Below, in pieces: positions 16,210 through 24,298 of a stretch of DNA of 25,049 nt (its first letter is position 1; each line of letters opens with the position of its first letter). Made by a program: the position numbers and the translations under genes. The notes under the pieces were generated by a model. That model had not been told where the DNA came from. It searched no databases and was given only the letters and a program-made list of their open reading frames with translations. Where the stretch lies: NCBI GenBank assembly GCA_964383905.1, contig CAYLJO010000087.1:1-25049 (forward strand), given 5' to 3'. The DNA comes from CAYLJO01 sp964383905 (GTDB lineage: Bacteria; Acidobacteriota; Blastocatellia; Pyrinomonadales; Pyrinomonadaceae).

Positions 16210-18354
16210 ATGAAGATTTTACGAACTCAATTCCCCATTGTTTTACTCGCGCTCCTTTGCCTGGGCCTGGCGTCCGGCACGGCACCGGCGCAGCAGCCGG
16301 GTTCGACTTCGAGCGCGCCCGTGAGCCCCGCTCCGTCGGCCAACAATCCGCCGCAGCAAAGTGCGCCACCCGCTTCATCGCCGTCCGCTAACGCGCCACA
16401 GGGCCAGGCACCCGCGCCCGGCTCTAACGCGCGTCCCGTCACGCCCTCCGGGCAGATCGAGCAGAGCGTGCAGCCGACGACGCAGGCCGACCAGCAGAAC
16501 CGCGGGACGCAGCCGGCGCCTGTCACACAACCGCAGACGCCGCAGGGCGCGCCGCCGCCTTCGATTCAACCGACGCCGGGCCAGGCCGGCGCGCCCCAGA
16601 ATCCGTCGCCTCAACCGGGCCAAACTTCTCCAATTCAGACTGTGCCCAAGGTTCCCCCGCCCGGGCGCGAGAGCGTTCCGACGACCGCGCCGGATCAACT
16701 GATTCCTGTGCCGGCGATCGCGCCGAATTATCGCGCGCCCGATCGGCCGCTTCCGGAACTCGGGCGCGTCGGCGTCGATCTGTCGCAGCAGCGGCCGCTC
16801 TCGTTGCGTGAAGCGCTCGAGATGGCGCTCGCCAATAATAAGGATATCGAGTTGGCCCGGCAGACCGTGCGCGAGGCGGAGTTTGATTTGCGGGGCGCGC
16901 GGGGCGCTTACGACCCCCGCCTCAGCTCGCTCTCCTACTACGAGCGCACGAAAACGCCCGTCGCCAGTATCCTGAGCAGCGGGCCCGGTGGCGCGGTAAC
17001 GCAAACAGATTTTACCGGTACGGCGCGCTTAGAGGGACTGACGCCGAAATTCGGCGGTGGCTACCGCATCGACTTTTCGGCCATCCGTCTCACCACGAAC
17101 AGTGTATTCACCGCGCTCAATCCGCAGTACCCGACGGCGCTCACTTTCAATTACACACAACCCCTGCTGCGCGGCTTGCGCTTCGATCAGAACCGCCGCC
17201 AGATCGAGGTCGCGAAGAAGAACCTGTCGCTCACCGACGCGCAGTTCCGCCAACGCACGATTGAAACCATCGCGGGCGTGCAGCGGGCCTACTGGGACCT
17301 GGTATTTGCGTTGCGCAATCTCCAGATCCAGCGCGACGCCGTACGCGACGCGCGCACACAACTTGAGCACAACAAACGGCTCGTCGCCGAAGGCATGCTG
17401 GCGCCGATCGACGTAGTCGCGGCAGACGCACAGGTCTCCGGCTTCGAAGAGAGCGTTTACAGCGCCCTCGAAGACGTCTCGCGGGCGGAAAATAACCTGA
17501 AGAACTTAATCGCCGAGAACCGACAGGCGCCGCTGTGGAGCGCCTCGATCGTCCCGACGGATGCGGTTGACCTTCAAGCGCCTCCGGTCACCCTGCCGGA
17601 CGCGCTGCGCACGGCGATGGAGCACCGGCCGGAACTAAAAGAGTCGGATGTGACACGCGCCATCAACGAGATAGACCAACGCTACTTTCGCGACCAGACC
17701 AAGCCGCAGGTTGATCTGATCGGCAGCTACGGTGTCGTCGGTCTCGCCGGTACTTTCAATGCCGGTAGCGTCAACAATCCATTCACGGCCTCAAGCGCCG
17801 AGTTACGCGCCCGTGTCAATCAACTCTCACAACTGGCGGGGGTAACGCCGCTGCCGGATTTGCCGACGCAAGCTGTACCGGGGAATTTAATCGGCGGCTA
17901 CGGGGAATCGCTGCTGAACCTGGCCGCCAACCGCTACAGCAACTTTCGCGCCGGCGTGCAGATCAGTTTGCCCCTGCGCAACCGCACGGCTGAGGCGCAG
18001 TTGGGCCGCTCGCTGGTCGAAGGTCAGCGCATTGCGACGCAGCGTGAGCAGCTAGAGCAGTTGATTCAGGTTGATGTGCGCAACTCATTACAGGTCGTGC
18101 GCACGGCCGAGTCGCGGCTGCGCGCGGCGGCGGCGGCCCGCGCAGCCAACGAGCAGCAGTATGCGAGCGAGCAGAGGAGATTCGACGCCGGCCAGTCAAC
18201 ACTCTTCCTCGTACTCGAACGCCAGACCGCTCTGACGACCGCGCGTGGCAACGAGCTACGCGCGCAGACCGACTTGAACAAGGCTATCGCCGAGCTGCAG
18301 CGTTCGATCGGCAACTCGCTGGAAGCGAACCATGTTGTGGTGCGTTTACGCTGA
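16210..18354 (+). CDS. TolC-like outer-membrane efflux protein with Pro/Gln-rich N-terminal extension
   Basis: The 714-aa outer-membrane factor forms the exit duct for the neighbouring pumps. A signal peptide (MKILRTQFPIVLLALLC..., cut near APA, residue 27) is followed by about 140 residues rich in Pro, Gln, Ala and Ser that look disordered. The OMF domain runs from about 197 (LSLREALEMALANNKDIELA) to the end, with the two expected halves of coiled-coil helices (second near 585-690, e.g. LVEGQRIATQREQLEQLIQ). TolC-type proteins are usually near 450-500 aa, and the excess is the N-terminal extension. It starts 15 nt after the RND pump stop and precedes the ABC-type adaptor gene, the only outer-membrane factor in the window. 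TAGTAAAG lies 2 nt before the ATG instead of a normally spaced Shine-Dalgarno. Confidence 0.93.
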   Translation: MKILRTQFPIVLLALLCLGLASGTAPAQQPGSTSSAPVSPAPSANNPPQQSAPPASSPSANAPQGQAPAPGSNARPVTPSGQIEQSVQPTTQADQQNRGTQPAPVTQPQTPQGAPPPSIQPTPGQAGAPQNPSPQPGQTSPIQTVPKVPPPGRESVPTTAPDQLIPVPAIAPNYRAPDRPLPELGRVGVDLSQQRPLSLREALEMALANNKDIELARQTVREAEFDLRGARGAYDPRLSSLSYYERTKTPVASILSSGPGGAVTQTDFTGTARLEGLTPKFGGGYRIDFSAIRLTTNSVFTALNPQYPTALTFNYTQPLLRGLRFDQNRRQIEVAKKNLSLTDAQFRQRTIETIAGVQRAYWDLVFALRNLQIQRDAVRDARTQLEHNKRLVAEGMLAPIDVVAADAQVSGFEESVYSALEDVSRAENNLKNLIAENRQAPLWSASIVPTDAVDLQAPPVTLPDALRTAMEHRPELKESDVTRAINEIDQRYFRDQTKPQVDLIGSYGVVGLAGTFNAGSVNNPFTASSAELRARVNQLSQLAGVTPLPDLPTQAVPGNLIGGYGESLLNLAANRYSNFRAGVQISLPLRNRTAEAQLGRSLVEGQRIATQREQLEQLIQVDVRNSLQVVRTAESRLRAAAAARAANEQQYASEQRRFDAGQSTLFLVLERQTALTTARGNELRAQTDLNKAIAELQRSIGNSLEANHVVVRLR

Positions 18355-18388
18355 CAGCGTCTCCCGATCAGCGCACCGCGCCAGGAGA

Positions 18389-18411
18389 GGGCGGCACTGC
18401 TTGCGCCGCCC
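18389..18411 (+). other. Short GC hairpin in the gap between the outer-membrane factor and YbhG-like adaptor genes
   Basis: GGGCGGC (18389-18395) pairs with GCCGCCC (18405-18411) around a 9-nt loop, inside the 107-nt gap. The following ATTCTTACT is only weakly T-rich, so it is more likely an attenuator or an mRNA-processing hairpin than a full terminator. Confidence 0.4.
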
Positions 18412-18461
18412 ATTCTTACTATTAATGACAACCTGCATCTCGCGGACGGTTAGTAAAGGAT

Positions 18462-19682
18462 ATGTCGGAAGCTCAGGAACAGGCGCAGCCAGCACGCCCG
18501 AAGAAGATGGCTCGCATCATACCCGTCCTGGTCATTCTTCTGGCCGCCGCCGTTCTCGTCTGGTGGCTTTTCCTGCGCCAGCCTCCGATCCCGCCTAACG
18601 TGATCGCCGTCAGCGGTCGTATCGAAGGCGACGATTCGGCGGTGGCCGCGAAGACCGCCGGCCGGATACGCGAAATTACCGTCCGCGAGGGCGATCAGCT
18701 CAAGGCCGGACAGATCATCGCCGTGCTCGACGACGAGCAGTCCAGGGCGCGTGAAGAGCAGGCGCGGTCAGCCGTTAATCAAGCCGAAGCGCGGGTCGCG
18801 CGGGCGAAGGATCAGATCGCCGTCTTGCAGGCCCAGCTCGAACAGTCACGGATCGGGATTAGTCAGGCGCGGGTCGATGCGCAGGGCCGCGTCAGCCAGG
18901 CCGAAGCCCAGGTGGCCGCCGCCGAAGCGTCGCTCGCACAGGCTCAGGCGGGCTACGAGCAGGCCCGTTACGACGTCGAAAAGTTTACCAAGCTCGTCAA
19001 ACAGGGTGACGCCTCGGAACGCACCGGCGAGCAGGCGCGCACGACCGCTGAGGCGCAATCGGCCGTCGTCGCGGCGGCGCGCAAGCAGGTCGCGGCGGCG
19101 CGCGGTGCGCTCCTGGTCGCCAGGGCGAATCTGGCCAACCCGGCCATCCGCTCCTCGCAAACGGCCGCCGTCGAACGACAGATTGTGCAGGCTCAAACCG
19201 ACATCAAAGCCGCGCAGGCCGACGCCGAACGGGCCCGCGCGCAGCTCGCGGAGTCGCGGGCCAACAGCAGTGATCTACAGATTGTTGCGCCCTTCGACGC
19301 CACCGTCGCGACGCGTTCCGCCGAGCCGGGCGAGGTGGTCGCCCCCGGCACCCCCATCGTCACGCTCGTCAATCTCGGCGCGGTCTATTTACGCGGGTTC
19401 GTACCCGAAGGAGAGATCGGGCGCGTCAAGGTCGGACAGCCGGCGCGTGTTTACCTCGATTCAGACCCCGGGAAGCCGATCGATGCGGTGGTCTCACGTA
19501 TTGATCCGGAAGCTTCATTCACACCGGAGAACACCTATTTTCGCGACGAGCGCGTCAAACAGGTCTTCGGTGTGAAGCTACAGATCACCGGCGCCGTCGG
19601 CCTCGCCAAACCGGGCATGCCCGCCGACGGGGAAATACTGGTTGAAGGTGACCGGTGGCCCGCGAAGACCGGAAGGCGATGA
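18462..19682 (+). CDS. HlyD/YbhG-like periplasmic adaptor of an ABC exporter
   Basis: The 406-aa product has a short cytoplasmic N-terminus, one membrane span (about 18-38), and a lipoyl-like half (GRIEGDDSAVAAKTAGRIREI, from 52). A very long Ala/Gln-rich coiled-coil hairpin (about 92-268) follows, then the second lipoyl half (IVAPFDATVATRSAEPGEVV) and a beta-barrel. The C-terminal SRIDPEASFTPEN and RDERVKQVFGVKL segments resemble E. coli YbhG, the adaptor of the YbhGFSR exporter. It overlaps the ATPase gene by 4 nt (ATGA) or 28 nt, depending on that gene's start. AAGGA lies only 1 nt before the ATG, which is oddly close; Met16 is a possible alternative. It probably docks the ABC exporter to the upstream TolC-like channel. 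Confidence 0.92.
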   Translation: MSEAQEQAQPARPKKMARIIPVLVILLAAAVLVWWLFLRQPPIPPNVIAVSGRIEGDDSAVAAKTAGRIREITVREGDQLKAGQIIAVLDDEQSRAREEQARSAVNQAEARVARAKDQIAVLQAQLEQSRIGISQARVDAQGRVSQAEAQVAAAEASLAQAQAGYEQARYDVEKFTKLVKQGDASERTGEQARTTAEAQSAVVAAARKQVAAARGALLVARANLANPAIRSSQTAAVERQIVQAQTDIKAAQADAERARAQLAESRANSSDLQIVAPFDATVATRSAEPGEVVAPGTPIVTLVNLGAVYLRGFVPEGEIGRVKVGQPARVYLDSDPGKPIDAVVSRIDPEASFTPENTYFRDERVKQVFGVKLQITGAVGLAKPGMPADGEILVEGDRWPAKTGRR

Positions 19683-21682
19683 GCGCAACGCGGGACATAA
19701 TTTCTGGCCCAACCGCCCCCGGGCCGGTGGCCCTCGGCGGGGCCGAGAAACCTTCGGGCGACTCGCCCGGGATTGCCATTCGTGTTCGCGGGCTGCGGAA
19801 AAACTACGGGCAGATCGAGGCCGTCAAAGGCATCGACCTCGATATCCTTCAGGGCGAGATCTTCGGCATCATCGGCCCGGACGGGGCGGGGAAGACTTCG
19901 ACCTTTCAAATCCTTGGCGGCGTCATGCAGGCAACCGCGGGCCGTGCCGAGATGCTCGGTCGCACGGCGCGCGACGCCCGCTCCTTCGTCGGCTATCTCA
20001 CGCAGGCCTTCAGCCTCTACCAGGATCTAAGTGTGGCGGAGAACCTGCGCTACATCGGCGAGCTGCGTAACCTACCGGACGACGAGATCGAAAGGCGGGG
20101 TCTTCATTACCTGCGCCTGTTTGACATGGAGCGTTTCACGGCGCGGCTCGCGGGGCGCTTGAGCGGCGGCATGAAGCAAAAGCTGGCGCTGGCGTGCGCG
20201 CTGATTACGGAGCCGAAGATCCTGCTCCTCGATGAGCCGACGACCGGGGTCGATCCGGTCTCGCGCCGCGAATTCTGGGACACGCTCGCCAACCTCTCGA
20301 GCGAAGGCATGACGATTGTCGTCGCCACGCCATACCTCGACGAGGCCGAGCGCTGCCACCGCGTCGCGCTGATGTATGGCGGCGAGATTCACGAGACGGG
20401 TACACCCGCCGAGCTGCGCAACAACCTCGGCCTCCAGCGTCTGGAAGTTCGCGCGCCGGACCTCGGTCGGGCTGAAGAGGCACTCGGCGAGACGGAGGGC
20501 ATCAACGACGTGCAGCGTTTCGGCGACCGTCTTGACGTGATGGTCCGCGACCCGGCACTCGGAGAGAAAGCGGTGCGCGCGGCCCTCGGCGCGGCGGGCT
20601 TGGAGGTCAGGGAGATCCGGGTGGGGCTGCCGACGCTGGAAAACACGTTCGTGGCGGTCTTGCGCAATCTCGGCGGCGAAGTCAAAGCACAGCCCTTTCC
20701 GGAGCGGCGCCGGTTTCAGCAGCGCCCGGCCGAAGCCATCGCGATCGGCGCCCGCGACCTGCTCAAGCGGTTCGGCGACTTCGAGGCGGTCAAGGGGGTC
20801 AACATCGAGGTCAAGTATGGCGAGATTTACGGCCTGCTGGGGGCCAACGGCGCGGGTAAAACTACCACCATCAAGATGCTTTGCGGGCTGCTTGACCCGA
20901 CGAGCGGTGAGATGGATCTGGCCGGTGAGCGCGGTCGGGTGCGCTCCAGTTTTGTGCGCCAGCGGGTCGGTTACATGTCGCAGAAGTTCTCGCTCTACGA
21001 TGATCTGACGATCGACGAGAACCTGGAATTTTTCGCCGGTGTTTACCAGGTGCCGCGCCGCGAGCGCGAAGAGAAAAAGAGGTGGGTGCTCTCGTTCTCC
21101 GGCCTCGAAGGGCGCGGGCCCGTGCTGACGGGCAACCTCCCCGGCGGCTGGAAGCAGCGCGTCGCATTCGGCGCGGCGGTCATGCACGAGCCGAGCGTGC
21201 TCTTTCTGGATGAGCCGACGTCGGGCGTTGATCCGCTCGCCCGGCGCGCGTTCTGGAAGATGATCAACAGCTTCGCGGACAGGGGCGTCGCCGTGCTGGT
21301 CACCACACACTATCTGGAGGAGGCGGAACAGTGCAACCGCCTGGGCTTTATGGTGGCGGGCGAGTTGGTCGCGCAGGGGAGTCCGACCGGCATCAAAGCC
21401 GAGCAGGGCGGACACCCTCTTGAATTGATCACAGACAAACCGCAACGCGCGGTGAATCTGCTGAAGAAAGAGATGGATCGCTGGCGCGTCTCGCTTTTCG
21501 GCGACCGCCTCCACGTCATCGTCGACGAGGACGCGGCGACAGGGATCAAGAGAATCACGCAGCGGCTCGCCGACGCCGGTATTCACGTCACGCGGGCACA
21601 CGAGGAGAACTATTCGCTCGAAGACGTCTTCATCGTCGTCGTCGAAAAAGCGCGCAAGCAGGGAAAGGCGGTGGACGAGTAA
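19679..21682 (+). CDS. Double-domain ABC exporter ATPase (YbhF-like)
   Basis: The 667-aa cytoplasmic protein fuses two ABC nucleotide-binding domains and powers the two ABC-2 permeases encoded next. NBD1 has Walker A GPDGAGKT (66-73), signature LSGGMKQK (161-168) and Walker B ILLLDEP (181-187). Its switch segment reads VVATPYLDEAE, without the usual His. NBD2 has Walker A GANGAGKT (388-395), a changed signature LPGGWKQR (487-494), Walker B VLFLDEP (507-513) and an intact H-loop His544 (VTTHYLEEAE). So one composite site is canonical and the other degenerate. This layout matches E. coli YbhF. ATG 19679 gives the classic ATGA overlap with the adaptor stop; the in-frame GTG 19655, with GAAGG 6 nt upstream, is a real alternative adding eight residues. 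Substrate unknown; E. coli YbhF relatives export antibiotics and cations. Confidence 0.93.
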   Translation: MSATRDIISGPTAPGPVALGGAEKPSGDSPGIAIRVRGLRKNYGQIEAVKGIDLDILQGEIFGIIGPDGAGKTSTFQILGGVMQATAGRAEMLGRTARDARSFVGYLTQAFSLYQDLSVAENLRYIGELRNLPDDEIERRGLHYLRLFDMERFTARLAGRLSGGMKQKLALACALITEPKILLLDEPTTGVDPVSRREFWDTLANLSSEGMTIVVATPYLDEAERCHRVALMYGGEIHETGTPAELRNNLGLQRLEVRAPDLGRAEEALGETEGINDVQRFGDRLDVMVRDPALGEKAVRAALGAAGLEVREIRVGLPTLENTFVAVLRNLGGEVKAQPFPERRRFQQRPAEAIAIGARDLLKRFGDFEAVKGVNIEVKYGEIYGLLGANGAGKTTTIKMLCGLLDPTSGEMDLAGERGRVRSSFVRQRVGYMSQKFSLYDDLTIDENLEFFAGVYQVPRREREEKKRWVLSFSGLEGRGPVLTGNLPGGWKQRVAFGAAVMHEPSVLFLDEPTSGVDPLARRAFWKMINSFADRGVAVLVTTHYLEEAEQCNRLGFMVAGELVAQGSPTGIKAEQGGHPLELITDKPQRAVNLLKKEMDRWRVSLFGDRLHVIVDEDAATGIKRITQRLADAGIHVTRAHEENYSLEDVFIVVVEKARKQGKAVDE

Positions 21683-21890
21683 CGGTTCCGGGTTTCAAGT
21701 TGAGTGAAAACCAGAGCGGTTGGCAACGGTATGTATAGAGGGTTTATCATTAATCAGCGAGGGCTTCTCCTATCTATTCTTAATTTGTTAAGCTTTTCCT
21801 CTGTGAACCTCTGTGCCCTCTGCGGTGAACATCGCCTCCTTCCATTCACTCAAGTGAGACACGCTCTGGGGACTCGAAACTAATATCAGT
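21683..21890. other. Low-GC gap inside the ABC exporter gene cluster with repeat motifs
   Basis: No gene is seen. The first part (21684-21712) resembles half of the inverted repeat at 12796-12859: it shares GTTCCGGGTTT (21685-21695) and can form a small hairpin, GGTTTCA with TGAAAACC. The middle is AT-rich. Positions 21798-21824 hold three near-identical units CCTCTGTG, CCTCTGTG, CCTCTGCG spaced 10 and 9 nt apart. The rest is featureless, and no Shine-Dalgarno precedes the permease ATG. Confidence 0.6.
21798..21824. repeat. Three-copy CCTCTGYG short repeat
   Basis: CCTCTGTG (21798-21805), CCTCTGTG (21808-21815) and CCTCTGCG (21817-21824) lie in tandem. From memory, similar CCTCTGTG-rich intergenic strings occur in several soil-bacterial phyla; I could not check this. 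Confidence 0.6.
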
Positions 21891-22997
21891 ATGCGAAGAA
21901 TCATTGCTCAGGCACGCAAAGAGCTAACGCAGACCCGGCGCGACCAGCTCACGCTCGTGCTCGCGCTGGTGCTGCCGCTCATCCTGCTGGCATTGCTGGG
22001 CACGGCCATCTCGCTGACGGTGACGGACCTGCCCGTTGTCGTTCAAGACCTCGACCAGACTCCGCTCTCGCGCCGGTACGTCGATGCGTTTCGCGCCTCG
22101 ATCACCTTCCGCCTCGTCGATTTGCCCATCAACGAGCACCCGGAAGATGCGCTGGAGAGGAGCAGAGCTCGCGCGGCAATCATTATCCCTGAACACTTTG
22201 AGCGCGACCTTCAGCGCGGTCGGAACGCGGAAGTGCAAATTCTGATCGACGCCACCGATGCCAACACCGCTAACATTATGCGCGGTAATGCGACGGCGAT
22301 CACCCAGTCATTCCTCGCACAACTGCGCCCGCAAGTCACCGACCCGCCGATCAGGGCCAACATTCGGTTGTGGTACAACCCGGGCCGCGATTCGCACAAG
22401 TATATCGGTCCGGGCGTGCTTGCCGTCGGGCTGGCGCTCTTCCCCCCGCTCCTGGGGGCGCTCGCCATGTCACGCGAAGGCGAGCAGAAGACGATCCTGC
22501 AGGTGTACGTGTCGAGCATCTCGGCGCACGAGTACCTGCTGGGAAAGATCCTCGCGTTCTTCATCATCGCGGTAGTCGAATGGGCGTTCTCCCTGGTGCT
22601 CGTCTTCGCGCTGTTCGGTCTCCGGTTTGCGGGCGACCCGACGCCGCTGCTTGTCTGCACCGTCCTTTATCTCTTCTGCAACGTGAGCTTCGGTGTGATG
22701 GTCGGCGCGGCGATCCCGAATCAGGCGGCGGCGATTCAGGCCGTCGCGCTCGTCGGCTTTTTACTGTCGTTTCTCATGTCGGGCTTCATCTTTCCGGTGT
22801 CAAACATCCCTGTGAGCATTCGCTGGATCTCAGGCATTGTCCCGGCGCGCTACTATATCGAGGTGGCGCGCGACGCATTCGTGCGCGGCGGCGGATGGCC
22901 GTCCGTCTGGTATGCCGCGCCGATGCTCGCGCTCCTCGGCGGGCTCTTCTTTACGATCGCGTGGCGAAGGATGCGCCACATGCAGGTGGAGGCATGA
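21891..22997 (+). CDS. ABC-2 type permease, YbhS-like
   Basis: The 368-aa inner-membrane subunit belongs to the ABC-2 (ABC2_membrane_3) exporter family. It has a cytoplasmic amphipathic start (RRIIAQARKELTQTRRDQ), TM1 (about 20-42), a large periplasmic domain (about 43-175, beginning DLPVVVQDLDQTPLSRRYVDAF), and five further spans. The conserved SREGEQKTILQ loop follows TM2, and the C-terminal region contains FPVSNIPVSIRWISGIVPARYYIEVAR. It pairs with the following permease and the double ATPase. Its stop overlaps the next start by 4 nt (ATGA, 22994-22997). A 208-nt gap separates it from the ATPase gene, unusual for this otherwise tight cluster. No Shine-Dalgarno is visible before ATG 21891. 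Confidence 0.92.
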   Translation: MRRIIAQARKELTQTRRDQLTLVLALVLPLILLALLGTAISLTVTDLPVVVQDLDQTPLSRRYVDAFRASITFRLVDLPINEHPEDALERSRARAAIIIPEHFERDLQRGRNAEVQILIDATDANTANIMRGNATAITQSFLAQLRPQVTDPPIRANIRLWYNPGRDSHKYIGPGVLAVGLALFPPLLGALAMSREGEQKTILQVYVSSISAHEYLLGKILAFFIIAVVEWAFSLVLVFALFGLRFAGDPTPLLVCTVLYLFCNVSFGVMVGAAIPNQAAAIQAVALVGFLLSFLMSGFIFPVSNIPVSIRWISGIVPARYYIEVARDAFVRGGGWPSVWYAAPMLALLGGLFFTIAWRRMRHMQVEA

Positions 22998-24298
22998 GCG
23001 CACTGATAGAAAACTTACTGAACCGCCGCCTCTGGCCGCTCTTCCTTAAAGAACTGCGGCAGATCAAGCGTAACCGCCGCCTCGTCATCTCGCTCGTCAT
23101 CCCGCCGACGGTGCAGCTCATTCTCTTCGGCTTTGCGCTGAACCCGGAGGTCACAAACCTGCGCCTCGGCGTGGTCGACGAGAGCCGCACGATGATGAGC
23201 CGCGAGCTCGTCTCGGCATTCATCGAGAGCCGGTCGTTTCGGGTCACAGAGTATTACGCTTCACCCGACGCGCTCGGGCGAGCGCTCAGCAAGGGCCAAC
23301 TTGATGCCGGCCTGGTCATCCCTTACGACTATGCGAAGAAGCGTGAGCGCCGCGTGACGGCCGACGTCCAGTTGATTGTCAACGCCGTTAACTCAAACAC
23401 GGCGGCCATCGCCGGGGGCTACGCGGCGCGTATCATCTCTTCGCTCAACCAGCGAATCGTGCAAGCCACGCCCCCGCCCGTTACGGCTCAAACGCCGCCC
23501 TCTGTCCAGGCATCGGCAATGGATCCCGATCAGACGCCGCCGACAGACACGAGCGCCGCCGGCGCAGCGCCGGATACGACCGCCTCCTCTTCTCCGCTTC
23601 AAGTCAGCCCGCCCGCTGTTGTGCTTAACGCCGGCGGGCCACCGATAGCGCGCGCCAGCGTCACGGCGCGTATCGCCCTGCTCTATAATCCAGGCCTTCA
23701 GAACGCCTGGTTCATCGTGACGGGCACGCTCGGCACGCTGCTCGTCTTGAACGGCTCGCTGGTCGCCGCCGCCTCGATGGTCAAGGAAAAAGAGGTCGGG
23801 ACTGTCGAGCAGTTGCTGATGACTCCGGCCGAGGCGAGCGAGATCATCACCGCTAAGATGGCGCCGCTCTTCCTCCTGCTGTGCGCGGACGTCGGCCTGG
23901 CGCTCACCGTCGGCTATGTCGTGTTCGGCGTGCCCGTGCGCGGCAGCCTCCTGTTGCTCTACTTTGCCGGCTCGCTCTGCGTCCTGTCAGGCATCGGCAT
24001 CGGCACTTTCATCGCGACGTTCACCAGATCACAACAACAGGCGCAGTTGATGGGCTTCTTCGTCAACCCCCCGATCGGGCTCCTGTCGGGGGCGACGACG
24101 CCGGTCGAGGCGATGCCGCACTGGATGCAGCCGTTCACCTACCTCAACCCGGTGCGCCATTTCTCTTTAATCTCGCGGGGCATCATGCTTAAGGGGGCGG
24201 GCCTCGATATGCTCTACCCGAACCTGCTCGCGCTGCTCGGCTTCGCCGTCGTACTGGTCGGGATCAGCGCCTGGCGCTTTCGCAAGCAGCTCGGATAG
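22994..24298 (+). CDS. ABC-2 type permease, YbhR-like, with Pro/Thr-rich extracytoplasmic insert
   Basis: The 434-aa product is the second permease of the exporter. It has a cytoplasmic N-terminus (RRLWPLFLKELRQIKRNRRL), TM1 (about 31-49) and a periplasmic domain starting NPEVTNLRLGVVDESRT. Five C-terminal spans begin near 238, with SMVKEKEVGTVEQLLMTP as the coupling segment and FVNPPIGLLSGATTPVEAMP near the end. Residues about 158-219 are an insert rich in Pro, Thr, Ala and Ser in the periplasmic domain; usual family length is near 370, so the insert explains the excess. ATG 22994 gives the ATGA overlap with the YbhS-like gene and GGAGG lies just upstream. A longer in-frame reading back to 22370 is rejected because it only overlaps the previous gene. 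Confidence 0.93.
   Translation: MSALIENLLNRRLWPLFLKELRQIKRNRRLVISLVIPPTVQLILFGFALNPEVTNLRLGVVDESRTMMSRELVSAFIESRSFRVTEYYASPDALGRALSKGQLDAGLVIPYDYAKKRERRVTADVQLIVNAVNSNTAAIAGGYAARIISSLNQRIVQATPPPVTAQTPPSVQASAMDPDQTPPTDTSAAGAAPDTTASSSPLQVSPPAVVLNAGGPPIARASVTARIALLYNPGLQNAWFIVTGTLGTLLVLNGSLVAAASMVKEKEVGTVEQLLMTPAEASEIITAKMAPLFLLLCADVGLALTVGYVVFGVPVRGSLLLLYFAGSLCVLSGIGIGTFIATFTRSQQQAQLMGFFVNPPIGLLSGATTPVEAMPHWMQPFTYLNPVRHFSLISRGIMLKGAGLDMLYPNLLALLGFAVVLVGISAWRFRKQLG

Noticed and set aside
20072..21601. 509-codon open frame opposite the double ATPase gene
   Set aside because: It is the antisense shadow of a strongly conserved ATPase gene in GC-rich DNA; its translation is His/Arg/Asp-rich with no recognisable domain.
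22370..22993. Long in-frame upstream extension of the YbhR-like permease
   Set aside because: It runs through the YbhS-like gene in another frame, encodes Arg-rich non-membrane sequence, and the ATGA overlap at 22994 gives a natural start.
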